Positions 35,507 to 46,735 of a stretch of DNA of 64,000 nucleotides are shown in pieces; within the stretch, counting starts at the first letter, position 1, and each line of letters opens with the position of its first letter. Below the pieces are notes generated by a model, which was not told the DNA's origin, ran no database searches, and saw only the letters and a list, made by a program, of their open reading frames with translations. The position numbers were made by a program, and so were the translations under genes. Source of the DNA: Eremomyces bilateralis CBS 781.70 (Eukaryota > Ascomycota > Dothideomycetes > Eremomycetales > Eremomycetaceae); contig NW_022985067.1 of assembly GCF_010015585.1 (NCBI RefSeq), forward strand, positions 2,328,677 through 2,392,676, read 5' to 3'.

Positions 35507-36753
35507 ATGTCTGAATTCGACGATCTACTTGCCAAGTTCACCGAAAAGGGGCACGCAAAAGTCCATGGCGCACTTTTCCAATGCGTGGATAAGCATGGTA
35601 GGTTGCCACTCGATCGAAAATTTGTAGTGAGCTCAAGTTGACTGAAACAGGGAATGAGATATACAACAAAATCTCAGGCTATGACTCCTTAGGAGGAGAC
35701 GCGGCACCCCTTCGCGAGGATTGCGTTCTCAAGATGACGAGCGGCAGCAAATTGATGGCCAGTATCGCATTGCTCCAATGCGTCGACAAGGGTCTCATTG
35801 GTCTTGATGAACCAATCGCTAAGGTTCTCCCGGAGCTTGAAGACAAGGAAATTCTGAAGCTCGGATCCGAGTCGGAACTGATATCTGAACCGAGCAAAAC
35901 CAAGATCACCGCCAGACATCTCCTCACGCATACCTCTGGTCTGGCATATCGATTTCTGAACCCGCTACTCATCAAATGGGCCACAACTCCGGCAGCTCAA
36001 CAAGACAAGATTGGCGTCTCCATCGCGGAGAAATACAACGTACCGCTTGTATTCGAGCCTGGAGATGGGTGGGCTTACGGAGTGGGGATAGACTGGGCAG
36101 GGTTGGCTGTCCGCCGCCTACACGGGGGAATGTCCCTGGAAGACTACATGAATGAGAACATCTGGAGCAAAGTCGGCCTCTCTGCTCCATTTCCAACTTT
36201 CCAGATTTCGAAAGATCCCGAGTACAAGTCGAGACTGATGAAGGCAGCCGAGCGCACACCAGACGGACTCCTTCAACCGTTCGAATTCTGGCAGGGCGAC
36301 AATCCAAACGAGCAAGACGGCGGTCATGGATTGGTGGCCACGGCGAAAGACTATCTCGCTGTACTCGCAGATTTGATTTCGGACTCGCCAAAACTGCTGA
36401 AGCCAGAGACCATCGCTTTAGCCTTCGAACCACAGATTGCCCCTGGCTCACCGGCGATGACGATGTTGCAGCAACTCCGACCTGCTTGGGAAACCATTTC
36501 TGGTCCCGTCTCAAACAGTGAGGTAAACCACGGCTTACTTGGATTGCTGTTGACGGGCAACATGCCGGAAATTGGCCAGCCAAAAGGTATTCTGGGGTGG
36601 GGAGGTGCTGCTGGTACGATTTGGTTTGTTTCCAAGGAGTCGGGCGTTGCGGGCATCTTCGGAACGCAAATTTCGCCTTTTGGGGATGCTGCAGTCAAGG
36701 AGCTCATTAATGCTTGGAAGAAAGACTTCTGGTCTGGATTCAACGCGGCTTAG
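35507..36753 (+). CDS. Serine beta-lactamase-like hydrolase/transesterase (EstB/LovD type)
   Basis: Class C beta-lactamase-fold enzyme; fungal relatives are esterases or acyltransferases of secondary metabolism, LovD being the best known. Exons 35507-35597 and 35651-36753, with a 53-nt intron, give 397 residues, near LovD length. The catalytic SxxK is seen as KMTSGSKLMASIA near residue 75. The Tyr of the second motif is probably in WAYGVGIDWAGLA near residue 180. LTHTSGLAYRF marks the conserved segment between them. The C-terminal GILGWGGAAGTIWF stands where the third motif is expected. No signal peptide is seen, so it is probably cytosolic. No biosynthetic cluster adjoins it, so its substrate is open. 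Confidence 0.85.
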
Positions 36754-36879
36754 GTTGCGGTCTCGGGATCGAGAGCAAGTGAGTCAATGGATATCTGTGG
36801 CGTAGTTCGGTTTCGGAGTGCAACTTCTTTTGTACATTGTTTCTAGAACAATCGCTAATACGGCGCTTAAGCCCGCATA

Positions 36880-37020
36880 GACATGTGGAAATTGTCGAGT
36901 GCGATCAAGAAAGATACTTGTAATCCCCCAGGTGACTCAAAGTAGTAGTTACGCTGTCGTTAAATTTAGATGCTTCGACGCCTCGGATAATTGGGCCGCT
37001 ATAGCGCGCTAGTCCAAATC
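36880..37020 (+). repeat. Diverged direct repeat, right copy
   Basis: Partner of 34555-34740, about 2.3 kb away. The best conserved block is the 18-mer TGTCGTTAAATTTAGATG, present in both. It lies between the serine hydrolase stop codon and the quinolinate phosphoribosyltransferase start. Confidence 0.6.
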
Positions 37021-37193
37021 GGGTTAATACACGCCGAGGTCATTCAGACATCTGAATTCTGAAGATCACTGATCAGGAAAGTTTTGGTATAGAATATATT
37101 GTTATATCTGAAATTTATCGCTCCTAGTAAGCTTCCAGTTGAAAAGAAATCCATTCTCAATAGCAGTAATCGAAGAACGGAGAATCCCGAGCC

Positions 37194-38255
37194 ATGAGCG
37201 TCGCAGAAGGCGCCCCGAAGCATGGCCAAGTCGCCCACCTCCTCCCGCAGACGTACAAGCGCCTGGTCGCCGAGTGGCTGGAAGAAGACACCCCGAGTTT
37301 CGACTACGGTGGCTTCGTTGTTGGCGAAGAGATCTCCGAAGCCAAGTTATTGGGTAAATCGAAAGTACGCCATGTCTTAGTCGGCCACCACTTGAAATAC
37401 CAATCCAGCTCACTGGGAATCGACTACTAACTGTCCCGCATTATAGGGCGTGGTGGCCGGTGTCCCGTTCTTCGATGAAGTGTTCAAGCAGCTGGACTGC
37501 AGGTGGGTTAATTGCCCCTTCCTCGCGCGTCCGCCACTGACTTCTGCCCAAGCGTGCAATGGCATGTCCAAGAGGGGAAGTCATTCGAACCAGTCACGCA
37601 CTGCGCCACCGTCCGCGGACCAGTGCGTAAGCTCCTCCTCGGCGAGCGAGTAGCGCTCAACACGCTTGCCCGCTGCTCCGGCATTGCCACCAAGTCTGCC
37701 GACCTGCTGGCGCTGCTACGGAAGGCTGGCTACCAGAACACCCTCGCCGGGACCCGCAAGACCACGCCTGGCTTCCGTCTCGTGGAGAAGTACGGCATGC
37801 TCGTGGGCGGCTGTGATCCTCATCGTCACGATCTCTCCGCTATGACGATGCTGAAAGACAATCATGTCACGAGCGCGGGGAGCATCACGTCTGCCGTCGC
37901 CTCGGCCAAAGCAGCGGGTGGCTTCGCAGTCAAGGTGGAGGTAGAGTGTCAGACGTTCGAAGAGGCAGACGAGGCGATCTCGGCCGGGGCGGATGTGGTC
38001 ATGCTTGATAATTTCACTGGGGAGGGGGTCAAGGTGTGTGCGAAGCAGCTGAAAGAGAAGTGGGGGAGGGGAAAGGCGCTGGTGGAAGTGAGTGGCGGGC
38101 TGACGGAGGAGAATGTGGAGGCATATGTGTGTCAGGACATCGATGTGATCAGCACGAGCAGCATCCATCAAGGTGTGAAACATGTAGACTTTTCATTGAA
38201 GATAGTTCCGAAGTCCGGAGGGGGACCAGGAAAGGGAGAGTCGACGGAAGTATAG
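37194..38255 (+). CDS. Nicotinate-nucleotide pyrophosphorylase (quinolinate phosphoribosyltransferase)
   Basis: Bna6/NadC-type enzyme of de novo NAD synthesis: quinolinate plus PRPP gives nicotinate mononucleotide, CO2 and pyrophosphate. Exons 37194-37364, 37447-37502 and 37553-38255 (introns 82 and 50 nt) give 309 residues, the family norm. Motifs: [39 protein letters not shown] with the substrate-binding Arg-Lys, [35 protein letters not shown], and [13 protein letters not shown]. The C-terminus has [12 protein letters not shown] and [11 protein letters not shown], which bind phosphate. The order and spacing are complete, so the gene looks functional. The 18-residue tail after KHVDFSLKI is Gly-rich and variable. 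Confidence 0.93.
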
Positions 38256-38440
38256 CGTGTACAATAGTGTCAGAAGTACTCCTGAAAGACCACCGCCTGC
38301 CACAAGTGTCGCAGCAATTGTACACCAAAGCATTTCGGATCCCGACTTAACACCAAACGCCCCTTCAAAGTCTTCATGGGCCCTCAATAAACGCCGTACA
38401 CGATGCTCAGAAGGAAACAGAAGTGGATGAGAGCATCACG

Positions 38441-40189
38441 CTAGTGTTTGCTCTTCTTGTGCTTCTTGCCCTCGTCATCATCATGCTTCCTCTTCTTCTT
38501 ATCCTTCTTCTCCTTCTTCACCTCCTTCACCTCCTCCTCAGCCTCGGCATCATCCTCATCAACAGCGGACTTAGACTTCCGCTTCTCCTTCTTCTCCTTC
38601 TTGTCCTTCTTAACCTTGCTGCGCACTTTCTGATCGGTCGCTTGGGCGGTGACACCATCCGCCATCTCGACATCCTCGTCGGCAGTAGCGGTCGGGTCGA
38701 TCTGAATCTCAGACAGCACGGAATCCATAGCCGTTTTCTATGCGCGAATTAGATGCAGGCACTCTGAATGCAGGGGAATGAGGCTTACCATAACATCGGC
38801 ATTCTTGCTGGGCGCGGCACCAGTGTTGTAGAAGTCGATTCGCTCCTCAACCTGTTTCCTCAGCGCCTCACCGAACGCCCGCGTTGGGGCATCGGAAAAG
38901 TTATCGATACGAGCTGCAACCGACGTCTTGTTTGCCAAGAACCGGGATATCCTTCCCTTGTTCTTCGGGCCAGCTTTCTGGATGAAAGATGAGTGGTAAA
39001 TGAGACCGTATTTCGGGGTCGCTCCCTTGGTCTTCAGAGCTCGGAATAGCGCTTTCTCAGCTCCCAGGATCTGCACCGTCGATGCGGCGCATTTGGCAAG
39101 GTTGGTCAAGCTGCCTGCCTTGGCGATGAGGCGCGCGCCAACGGTGTCGCCAATAAGAGCGGCCACGTTAGGAGCCACGATGGACATCTTGGAAATGAGG
39201 TAATTCTGGAGGCTCTTGCGGAACTTCGAAAGTTGCACCGCCCTCTTGGCGAAGTTCATGACATGGTCCATGTCTCCTTCAGACATGTCGCGTCCCATGC
39301 TGACCTTTGCCGCATTGATGATGCTCTGCGCCACCGCTTCATCATCGTCAACAAGAGCAGCGAGTTCATGCAGCTTGTCGTCGGACAGTGACTTCTTGTC
39401 GCCAATGAAAAGGGCCACAGTAGCATATTTCTGGTTCTCTGAAACGAGGCGGACAAGCTCGGGGAAATGCCACGAATACCATTCTCGGACGCGCATGGAG
39501 AACGTATTGACAGCCTTCTCGAGATGGTCGAGGGTCGCAATCGCCTGGATGATATGGTTGTCGTTCTTCTGCACGCTGAACTTTACCCTCGCGCGAGAGT
39601 ATGCGTGACCCAAACCAAGCTGAGCTTGACCGATGTCGGTCTCCTGCAGCTGCTTCAGGAGCTTGGGAGCATGCTGGCGGAGTCCGCGAAGGAGGTCCGC
39701 AACGACTTCGCTGGTCTCCGACGTCTCGCATTCGATGTAGGGGAACGACGACTTGATGCTCGACGCAAGATTCTTGTCGGAGACACCGAGGATGGATTTC
39801 TTCGATTTAGACTTGGGAATGTTCGCTTCGACAACGGCCATCAGGAAATTGGATGCAAGGCCTTCCGAAATCTCGTTTGCGTTTTCGAGGGCTTGGCTGG
39901 CACCTTGGAATGGCGCGAAGGACACAAGGTCGACCATTTTCCCTTCATCGAGTCAGTATTTAAGACGCCCATCGTGATGATGGAATGTGTACCGAAGGTT
40001 GCCAGGTTTTGGGATCGCTCCTGCACCTCTTTAAGCCTGTTGCCGACACTATCGGCCTGCAAGGCGACCTTGAAGATCTACTCGAAGTCAGCTGTGTGAA
40101 CTTTTGCTACGAACTTTTGCGACGAGGCATTGTGCAACACATACCGAGTAGCCCACACTGGACTCATAGAGCAAGTAGTCGGCCGTCAT
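38441..40189 (-). CDS. nop56: Nucleolar protein Nop56 (box C/D snoRNP core)
   Basis: Core protein of box C/D snoRNPs that guide 2'-O-methylation of rRNA, working with Nop58, fibrillarin and Snu13. Exons on the minus strand: 40189-40145, 40077-39993, 39942-38789 and 38737-38441; phases agree and 526 residues result. The N-terminal domain begins MTADYLLYESSVGYS and has KMVDLVSFAPFQGASQALEN. The coiled-coil part and the Nop domain follow, with MSIVAPNVAALIGDTVGARL and GAEKALFRALKTKGATPKYG, which bind RNA and the k-turn protein. The C-terminus is an alternating Lys/Glu-Asp tail (KKDKKEKKEKRKSKS and similar), typical of Nop56/58. It is divergent to CCT6 with 359 bp between start codons. Confidence 0.94.
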
Positions 40190-40548
40190 CTTGACGGATA
40201 TTTTGTCTCACAATGGTTCTCGAATTCGAAAGATTGGGAAAGAGGACGATCGCACTTTCGTTGAGATTTTCCGTAGAAGTGAAGGTGAAGTGCAGCTTGA
40301 AGCAAAATTTCGAGCGGAGCAAAATGGGCGCATGTGATTGGTTGGGAGCCAGGGTGAAATATTTAGCCGACGCCGACGTTTGGAAGGAACGCGAATCAGG
40401 AAGCAGCCATCGCGGGTCCGAACTTTTGGCAAAAGTTCACCGTGCAGCACCTGTGTGAGAGACTCTCAGAGACAGAGCTACAGCATTTGGCTGTATCCCA
40501 CAACTTCGTCTTGAATCATTTCCATTTCTTCCTGTTATTCTCGCAATC
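40190..40548. promoter_or_regulatory. Bidirectional promoter nop56/cct6
   Basis: 359 bp separate the two start codons, so both core promoters overlap or abut. Two ATTGG elements (inverted CCAAT boxes) are seen, one at 40337-40341 and one in GATTGGGAAAG near 40235. A CT-rich pyrimidine stretch before the CCT6 start fits a leader. Coordinate expression of the two growth-linked genes is inference. Confidence 0.5.
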
Positions 40549-42569
40549 ATGTCTGCTGCACAGCTATTGAACCCCAAGGCCGAGTCGAGGGTATTTGGAT
40601 ATCCAGCTCCTATTACCGTCCAGAGCTAACAGTCCTGCAGAGGAGAGGAGAAGCCCTCAAGGTCAACATCTCCGCTGGAGAAGGTCTACAGCAGGTATGG
40701 AGAGCTGGTTCATATATCGAGCTTCTAAAGCTAACCAGTCGGGAATATAGGTCTTGTCATCAAACTTGGGACCACTGGGAACGCTGAAGATGTATGTCCT
40801 GTGATGCTGCCTGAAAGGACGATGAGCTAATTCATTCTATAGGTTGGTTGATGGATCAGGAAGCGTTCGTCTACCTATGCAAGCGTGATGATATGAACTG
40901 AACGTCTCTAGATCAAACTCACAAAAGATGGCAGCGTCTTATTAAAAGAGATGGTATGTCCATTTCAGCCTCCAGCCTAGACCACGAGCTTACAGTCCTC
41001 AGCAAATCCAAAATCCCACCGCCGTCATGATCGCCCGCGCCGCTACCGCACAAGACGAAATCACCGGCGACGGTACCACCTCAGTTGTTCTCATGGTCGG
41101 CGAACTCCTCAAGCAAGCGGACCGCTACATCTCCGAAGGGCTGCACCCTCGAGTGATCACGGACGGCTACGAGCTCGCGAAGACGGAAGCGCTCAAATTC
41201 CTCGACGCTTTCAAGCTGAAGCGTGAGGTCGACCGCGAACTCCTGCTTTCCGTTGCCCGCACATCGCTCGCTACCAAATTGAACAGCTCGCTTGCCGAGA
41301 AGCTGACTCCTGATATCGTGGATGCGGTGTTGGCGATCTACCAGGCGCCTGCGAAGCCGGATTTACATATGGTGGAGATCATGACGATGCAGCATCGGAC
41401 GGCGTCGGATACCCAGCTGATTCGTGGGCTGGCGCTGGACCATGGAGCGAGACATCCGGACATGCCGAAGAAGGTCAAGAATGCGTTCATCCTAACACTA
41501 AACGTGAGCTTGGAGTACGAGAAGTCGGAGATCAACTCCGGATTCTACTACTCGAGCGCCGACCAGCGGGAAAAGCTCGTCGAGAGTGAGCGAAAATTTG
41601 TGGACGCGAAGCTGAGGAAGATCGTGGAGTTGAAGCAGCATGTTTGCGGTGATGATCCGAAGAAGGGATTCGTCGTCATCAACCAGAAAGGAATCGATCC
41701 TCTGAGCTTGGATGTGTTGGTCAAGAACGGGATCTTCGCCTTAAGAAGAGCCAAGCGAAGGAACATGGAGAGGTTACAGCTCATCTGTGGAGGCATCGCT
41801 CAGAACAGCGTTGAAGATCTGTCACCGGACGTTCTTGGGTGGGCTGGGCTGGTTTATGAGCATCAGCTCGGTGAAGAAAAGTTCACGTTCATCGTAAGTA
41901 CCACGCCTACACTCCGACTCCGCATCTGACTCTTGCATAGGAGGAGGTCAAGGACCCCAAATCCGTCACACTCCTGATCAAAGGTCCCAATCAGCACACC
42001 ATCACGCAGATCAAGGATGCTGTTCGTGATGGCCTCCGCAGCGTGTATAACATGATCGTCGACAAGAGCGTGGTCCCTGGTGCCGGAGCCTTCCAGGTCG
42101 CCTGCCACGCCCATCTGACCGGCGAGAAGTTCCGCAAGGAAGTCAAGGGCAAGGCGAAGTACGGAGTAACCGCATTCGCGGATGCGCTGCTTGTGATCCC
42201 CAAGACCCTCGCCGCCAACGCTGGCCATGATGTTCAGGATTCCCGTAAGTTTCGAACGATTGAATGGGCGTGGTTGCTAGTGCTAATGGCGTCTAGTTGC
42301 CGCACTTCAGGATGAGCAGGCGGAAGGCAATGTCGTTGGTCTGGACCTCATCACCGGTGAGCCGATGGATCCCGTCCAAGAAGGTGTATTCGACTCTTTC
42401 CGAGTGCTGCGAAACTGCATAGCATCAAGCTCGGGCATTGCCTCGAACTTGCTGCTATGTGATGAGATGCTCAAAGCACGGCAGATGGTAAGTGTTGATA
42501 GCCGCCTTTCATCCCGTTGATTTACTAATCCTTCAATAGGGCGGTGGAGGACCTCCAGGAGGAGACTGA
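40549..42569 (+). CDS. cct6: T-complex protein 1 subunit zeta (CCT6)
   Basis: Subunit of the cytosolic chaperonin TRiC/CCT, which folds actin, tubulin and other proteins. Nine exons: 40549-40590, 40641-40694, 40751-40791, 40843-40864, 40912-40953, 41003-41893, 41941-42244, 42297-42487, 42540-42569. All phases agree and 538 residues result. Motifs: [28 protein letters not shown], the ATP-site block [18 protein letters not shown] with the catalytic Asp, and [16 protein letters not shown] in the equatorial domain. The Gly-rich end GGGGPPGGD is also family-typical. Intron density is highest at the 5' end. The 22-nt fourth exon ends at a normal GT donor (GTTCGT), although a GC form one step away might be mistaken for it. 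Confidence 0.94.
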
Positions 42570-43043
42570 TGACCATACCTTTGGTGAAGGACTTCGAGTC
42601 GCTGCTGAAGGACCAACGTTGAAAGACGACCATTAGAGTATACCCAAAAAACATTGCGGCACTGTACAGTAATGAAAATGCCTGTTATCATCGGCGACAG
42701 GGCGCTCTGGTCTATAGGTCCATTAGAAATCAACTTCAGGGGTACAGCATCAAATCTCTGCAAATAGGCCGGTGCCTCATCGTTCTTGATATCCTCCGAC
42801 TCTGGTCTCTATAGTATGCGGGCAATAATACGGTCGTTCCATCGCCTACCGACTGCTAGCCTCATACCCAAATAACCCAATGTCCTGTCTGACCAAATTC
42901 ACCCCAGTCCTCCAAAGAATTCCAGTCCATGTGAATAATAGAACATCCATGATGCACCACACAGTAACCATTTGTCCTAACCGCTTTTCTAAGCTCGAAT
43001 CCCGCCCAAATAAAAAAATATAGATCAGAAGCCAAAAACAAAA
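42570..43043. other. Intergenic between cct6 and the 5S rRNA gene
   Basis: 3' UTR of cct6 and flank of the 5S gene. The last bases before 43044 read as T-runs on the 5S sense strand (TTTTTGTTTTTGGC), a good RNA polymerase III terminator. Confidence 0.6.
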
Positions 43044-43162
43044 ACATACAGCAATGGGAGTTCCCACGTGGTCACCCACCGTAGTACTATTCCATCTCTA
43101 ACCTGCTTGAGTACGGCAGAGCGGACGGGATGCCCTATATTCAGGTTGATGTGGCCGTATGT
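43044..43162 (-). rRNA. 5S ribosomal RNA
   Basis: 119 nt on the minus strand, from ACATACGGCC (43162) to GCTGTATGT (43044). The two ends pair to form helix I with one G-U. The internal control region is present: CATCCCGTCCGCTCTGCC and, later, GGTGGGTGACCACGTGGGAA. A run of T follows the 3' end as a polymerase III terminator. Dispersed single 5S genes are normal in Pezizomycotina. The gene looks intact. It lies 68 bp left of a partial 5S copy that shares its 3' flank (CAAAAACATACAGC...), and next to the proposed mobile element. Confidence 0.92.
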
Positions 43163-43230
43163 AGCATTAAGTGAAACTTTTCACAATATCAACCTAGCAA
43201 TCTGCAAAATTCAACAAAACAAAAACAAAA

Positions 43231-43270
43231 ACATACAGCAATGGGAGTTCCCCTATGGTCTCCCAGCGGT
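43231..43270 (-). pseudogene. 5S rRNA 3'-end fragment (left of the 14-kb block)
   Basis: Identical to the intact 5S gene for the first 22 bases (ACATACAGCAATGGGAGTTC and two more), then a diverged match over the GGTGGGTGACC region up to about 43270. It stops there and unrelated DNA begins. The A-rich flank to its left also matches the flank of the intact gene, so the copy is a real 5S gene truncated on the 43270 side. Confidence 0.75.
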
Positions 43271-43272
43271 AT

Positions 43273-43284
43273 AAACGAGGTCGA
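43273..43284 (+). repeat. Short terminal inverted repeat, left
   Basis: AAACGAGGTCGA at the left edge of the block, directly after the 5S fragment. It matches the reverse complement of 57534-57545 at 11 of 12 positions. Confidence 0.4.
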
Positions 43285-43377
43285 AAACAGAGGGCCAATA
43301 CCGCCGAAAGACGAGGGCCCGTCGAAAATACACTCTGGTAAGGATCGTAAAGATGCCCATTCTCCCTAGTTTTCCAA

Positions 43378-43456
43378 TCTCGCTCTCAGTCAGGAGTCCT
43401 GTTCGCAGTTTCTACAGTCTCGCCCTCAGTCAGGAGCTCCGTTCGCAGTTCTACAG
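43378..43456 (+). repeat. Two-unit tandem repeat upstream of the recombinase gene
   Basis: Two direct units, 43378-43417 (40 bp) and 43418-43456 (39 bp). They differ at a few bases and share CTCAGTCAGGAG and GTTCGCAGTT. The array lies between the left edge of the block and the DUF3435 start codon, so it could be a binding site of the recombinase or part of its promoter. Confidence 0.7.
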
Positions 43457-43561
43457 TACCCTTCTTCAGTTCCAGTTCCATCAGGTTCGGAGGTAGTCGA
43501 CGCTATCAACGCTCCACGCAGCCAAAATCCTCGACGCCTATTCCAAGATACGTCTTTGACT

Positions 43562-46045
43562 ATGGCGCCACGACGCACTATTAAAAAGGGCGAAGCCGGA
43601 GAACAAGAGGCAAAGGAGCGTCTAGCTGGCTTCCAGAGCAAGCCCCTCGACGATACGGTCCCAGTGTCGGACAGAACTACCTACAAGCGCGGCTACGCCA
43701 TGTGGCTCTTCAAGGAGTACGAAACACCTGGACTTATCATGCCTATGACCTACACTCACATCCTCTAGATACGTTCGCGACGTCCTACACCGCGAGCCGG
43801 ACGATACCTGGTTATCCCTTTGCAGCTCTTCACCAGTAGAGGTAGCCTTGGCTCAGGATACATGTCGTGCCTTTCTCCAGACCTATGTCTCCGACTCTTC
43901 GGTCTCCCGGGTTGCGTTGGGAGACCAAGAATCCGAGGAGGTCCGACAGGTGAATCGAGTATCAAGCGTCCTGACAGTGTGGAGAGCTCTTGTGCAGGAA
44001 GGAGACGAAGCAGTCCTTGCCCCCAAAAGAAGAGAGAACAGGTGCGCCGCGAGGCAATGGAGGCTCGTCAATCCAAGTGGAAAACTGATTTCAGGGCCCG
44101 TATGGGAGGTTTCCAATGTGAGGTCTGCCCTCTATTTATGCGGGGAAGGATACTAACGTCCCCGTAGTGGATTGTCCACGACCTTCCTTCGCTTACCGGT
44201 ATCTCTAACGAACTCAAGCGCCAAAAGCGGGCTGCGACTGCTCAGGATATAGTGGTCATTATGCAGGCTCTCCTGAATCGATATCGAGATATCCTCTACT
44301 CTACGGCACAACTTAGCGACTTTGCCATGATCGTGCTCTATATGGCTATTGGCGGATTCCGGACTAACTGTCCTAGAAACCTGAAGTATGCAGACGTCAG
44401 GATAGGACTCGCCAACGTTGACGGGAAAACGAACGTATTCGTACGAATCCGAATGCCAGAAAACAAACTGCGAGTGGCTTCCCTAAAGCCTGCGAGCCCC
44501 GGGCGCGAGTTTGCCGTGGCCATTTTACCATGCCGACTGGTCTGCCTTGCGAGTCACGTCATTGGCCGCGCTCTAGTACGGCGTGCTTTCAGGGCCGGAT
44601 ATACGTCCTTTGATCAAGTTTTGACCCGGCCCAGCCTTCGAGGTTGCAAAGTCCTTTTCCTTCCTTGGGCACAAGGCCTGGGCGATCTCCCATTCGTCGA
44701 TATCAGCGGGTCGCAGTTCTACAGGATATGGTATCGCTGCCGCGAAGTCGCCGGCATGGAGGATCCTCCGATCCCCTACTCTATGCGAGTCGGTTCCGGG
44801 GGCAAAATTATTGGAATTCTCGGCGAGTTGCTTGGGAATTGGATGCTTATGCACAAATCGAATACTCACCAGGAGTATTATTTCCCGGATTACGTGTCTC
44901 AGAATCTAGCGCGTGTCACGCTGGGCGTGCTCGCGCCTCCTGAAGATGCCCTTTTCTCCCTTCTGTCGGACTTATCATCCACGGTGGATCCCTTTGCCCC
45001 ATGCCACCTGAGTGAAGAAGAGTTTAAAAAGCTGCTTAAGAGACGAGATGTCCAAGCTCTTCAGGACCATAAGACAGGACAGCGCAACCTATTAGATCAG
45101 TTATCCTACTTGGCTATTCGAGAGAAGCGGGAGAAATACTTTCGCAATATGGAAGATGCACGGGCGCTGGGAGGCAATATTACCATTACCGAGCCGCCGA
45201 TTTCGAACAGCGACGTCATCGTTGATGTAACCCCCGTTGATGAAGAAGGCCGGGCTTCATTTATTGAGTTACTGGCTAGCTACTCCCGCCTTTTGAAGAG
45301 AAGCAAAAAGAATGACTCTAACCGAAACGTTCCAGATCTATGTCCTCGGTCTATCTGCGTCCTTTGCGATCCGACTGGGAAGGCTTTATCTTTCTCACAA
45401 CATTCATCTCTTACTAGGCACTATCGGATCATATATTTGCGGCATGGTCACCTAGACGAAATACGCGAATGCCCAGTTCCTGGCTGCGGCTTGGCTATTG
45501 ACGCTGGCGTATCTCCGTGTTACTGTCACTTAGAACGCCAGCACGGCAAATACTATACGCCCGCTGCTCATCGACATATCGAACGTTCAATCTGCGTCCT
45601 CTGCGATCCGACTGGCCGTCGGTTGTCCTTTTCCTAGCGCCAGGATTTGATAGCACACTTTAAGGCTGATCATCTACCCTTGGGACATCTCGATCAAGCT
45701 CGTCAATGCCCAGTTCCTGACTGCGGGTCAAAGATTCAAGCTGGAATACAACCATTTTGCGATCACTTGCAGCGCACGCATGGGAAGCATTACACGCCTC
45801 ATCTATACAATAATGGGTTAAAGCAGCGTGAACATCATCGATTGTATAAGCGAGTTCAACCAACATCCGAATTTCAGAAAAAGAGCGCAGTTGCAATTAG
45901 AGCAAAACGGAAAGCAGATGATGATATCGGGAGGCCCGACTTTGATCTGCTCGAGCAAACGCTCCAGGACGAAATCTTTACTGTAGATTCGGATAAAGAC
46001 CCGGTTGCGAAGAAACGAAAGCAAAACGTAGTTGCAGATTATTAA
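43562..46045 (+). pseudogene. DUF3435 (FluG-domain) tyrosine recombinase, Starship captain-like, broken
   Basis: Tyrosine recombinase of the DUF3435 family with Cys/His-rich repeats at the C-terminus. Starts MAPRRTIKKGEAGEQEAKER at 43562. One extra base at about 43766-43768 makes a TAG; the following frame (from 43767) continues RYVRDVLHREPDDTWLSL. A clean 50-nt intron follows (44118-44167). The main frame from 44168 has the R..R..Y signature: Arg in GGFRTN (44360-44362), Arg in YSMRVG (44786-44788) and Tyr in HQEYYFPDYV (44876-44881). Two C-rich units follow (ICVLCDPTGKALSFSQ and ICVLCDPTGRRLSFS), and right after the second a TAG at 45635-45637 interrupts the frame; comparison with the first unit suggests an original CAG. 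The frame resumes to the TAA at 46043. A homologue would have about 800 residues. Confidence 0.75.
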
Positions 46046-46447
46046 AGAGTTCTAAGTTGGGCAACAGTTGATATGTTTAACAGCATCAGAATCATTCGGC
46101 TCGTCAATGAATTTAGATACAACCTAGGAGAAAATTGCAGCGTATCTCATTTCCTTCCAACCTTCGATGCTATGTATTTATAAATCATCATCGGAGAGTT
46201 GCTGAAACGCCTTCATCTGCAAATACGTGATGTCACGATGTTGTTCATGAGAAGAACCCATCTCCCGCGAGGAGATCGATGTACAAACTGACTTAGCCTC
46301 CCCTCCATTTACGGGAGGACACTCGGTTCTATTGGGGAACTTGCCAAAAATTCAATACCATGGCTTGCCTTCTCTTTCTTCAAGCACTATTCATACAACA
46401 GCTCTCACCGCAAATATCTCCGAGTATCCATACCTCATGATAGTCTT

Positions 46448-46735
46448 CTACATTAATAGTCGCAGAGCCCAGGTCACAGTGTTCGCCTCACACTTCGTAC
46501 CATCCGCCATCGTCATCAGCGTCGCGCATCCCCAGGCGCATTGCCCAAACGTCGTCCCATCGATGCAGTAAAATCCGGTCTCCGAGCATGGGACCTGGCC
46601 GGCTGCGCATGAACGTTGCGGATTAGCGACAGGGGCGACAGGAACAGGCTTGGCCGGAGCAAGTGGCGGTTGGGCTGCCGCAGGCGAAGGCTTTGAAAGA
46701 GATATGTTGAACGTTTTGGCGTGTCGATCAATCAC
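46448..46735 (-). pseudogene. Remnant of a secreted carbohydrate-binding-like protein
   Basis: The open frame has no ATG at its beginning and no signal peptide. A Pro/Ala-rich linker (SPAAAQPPLAPAKPVPVAPV) leads to a Cys-patterned end: CAAGQVPCSETGFYC, FGQCAWGC and ADGTKC. This pattern resembles small chitin-binding modules of fungi (CBM19/52-like), which I infer from Cys spacing only. The DNA just upstream (46735-46881) is one arm of the 176-bp inverted repeat and contains a TATA-like GATATATATACC. A transcript starting there would reach the frame through a possible CAG|GTATCC donor. The gene's original start seems lost. Confidence 0.45.
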
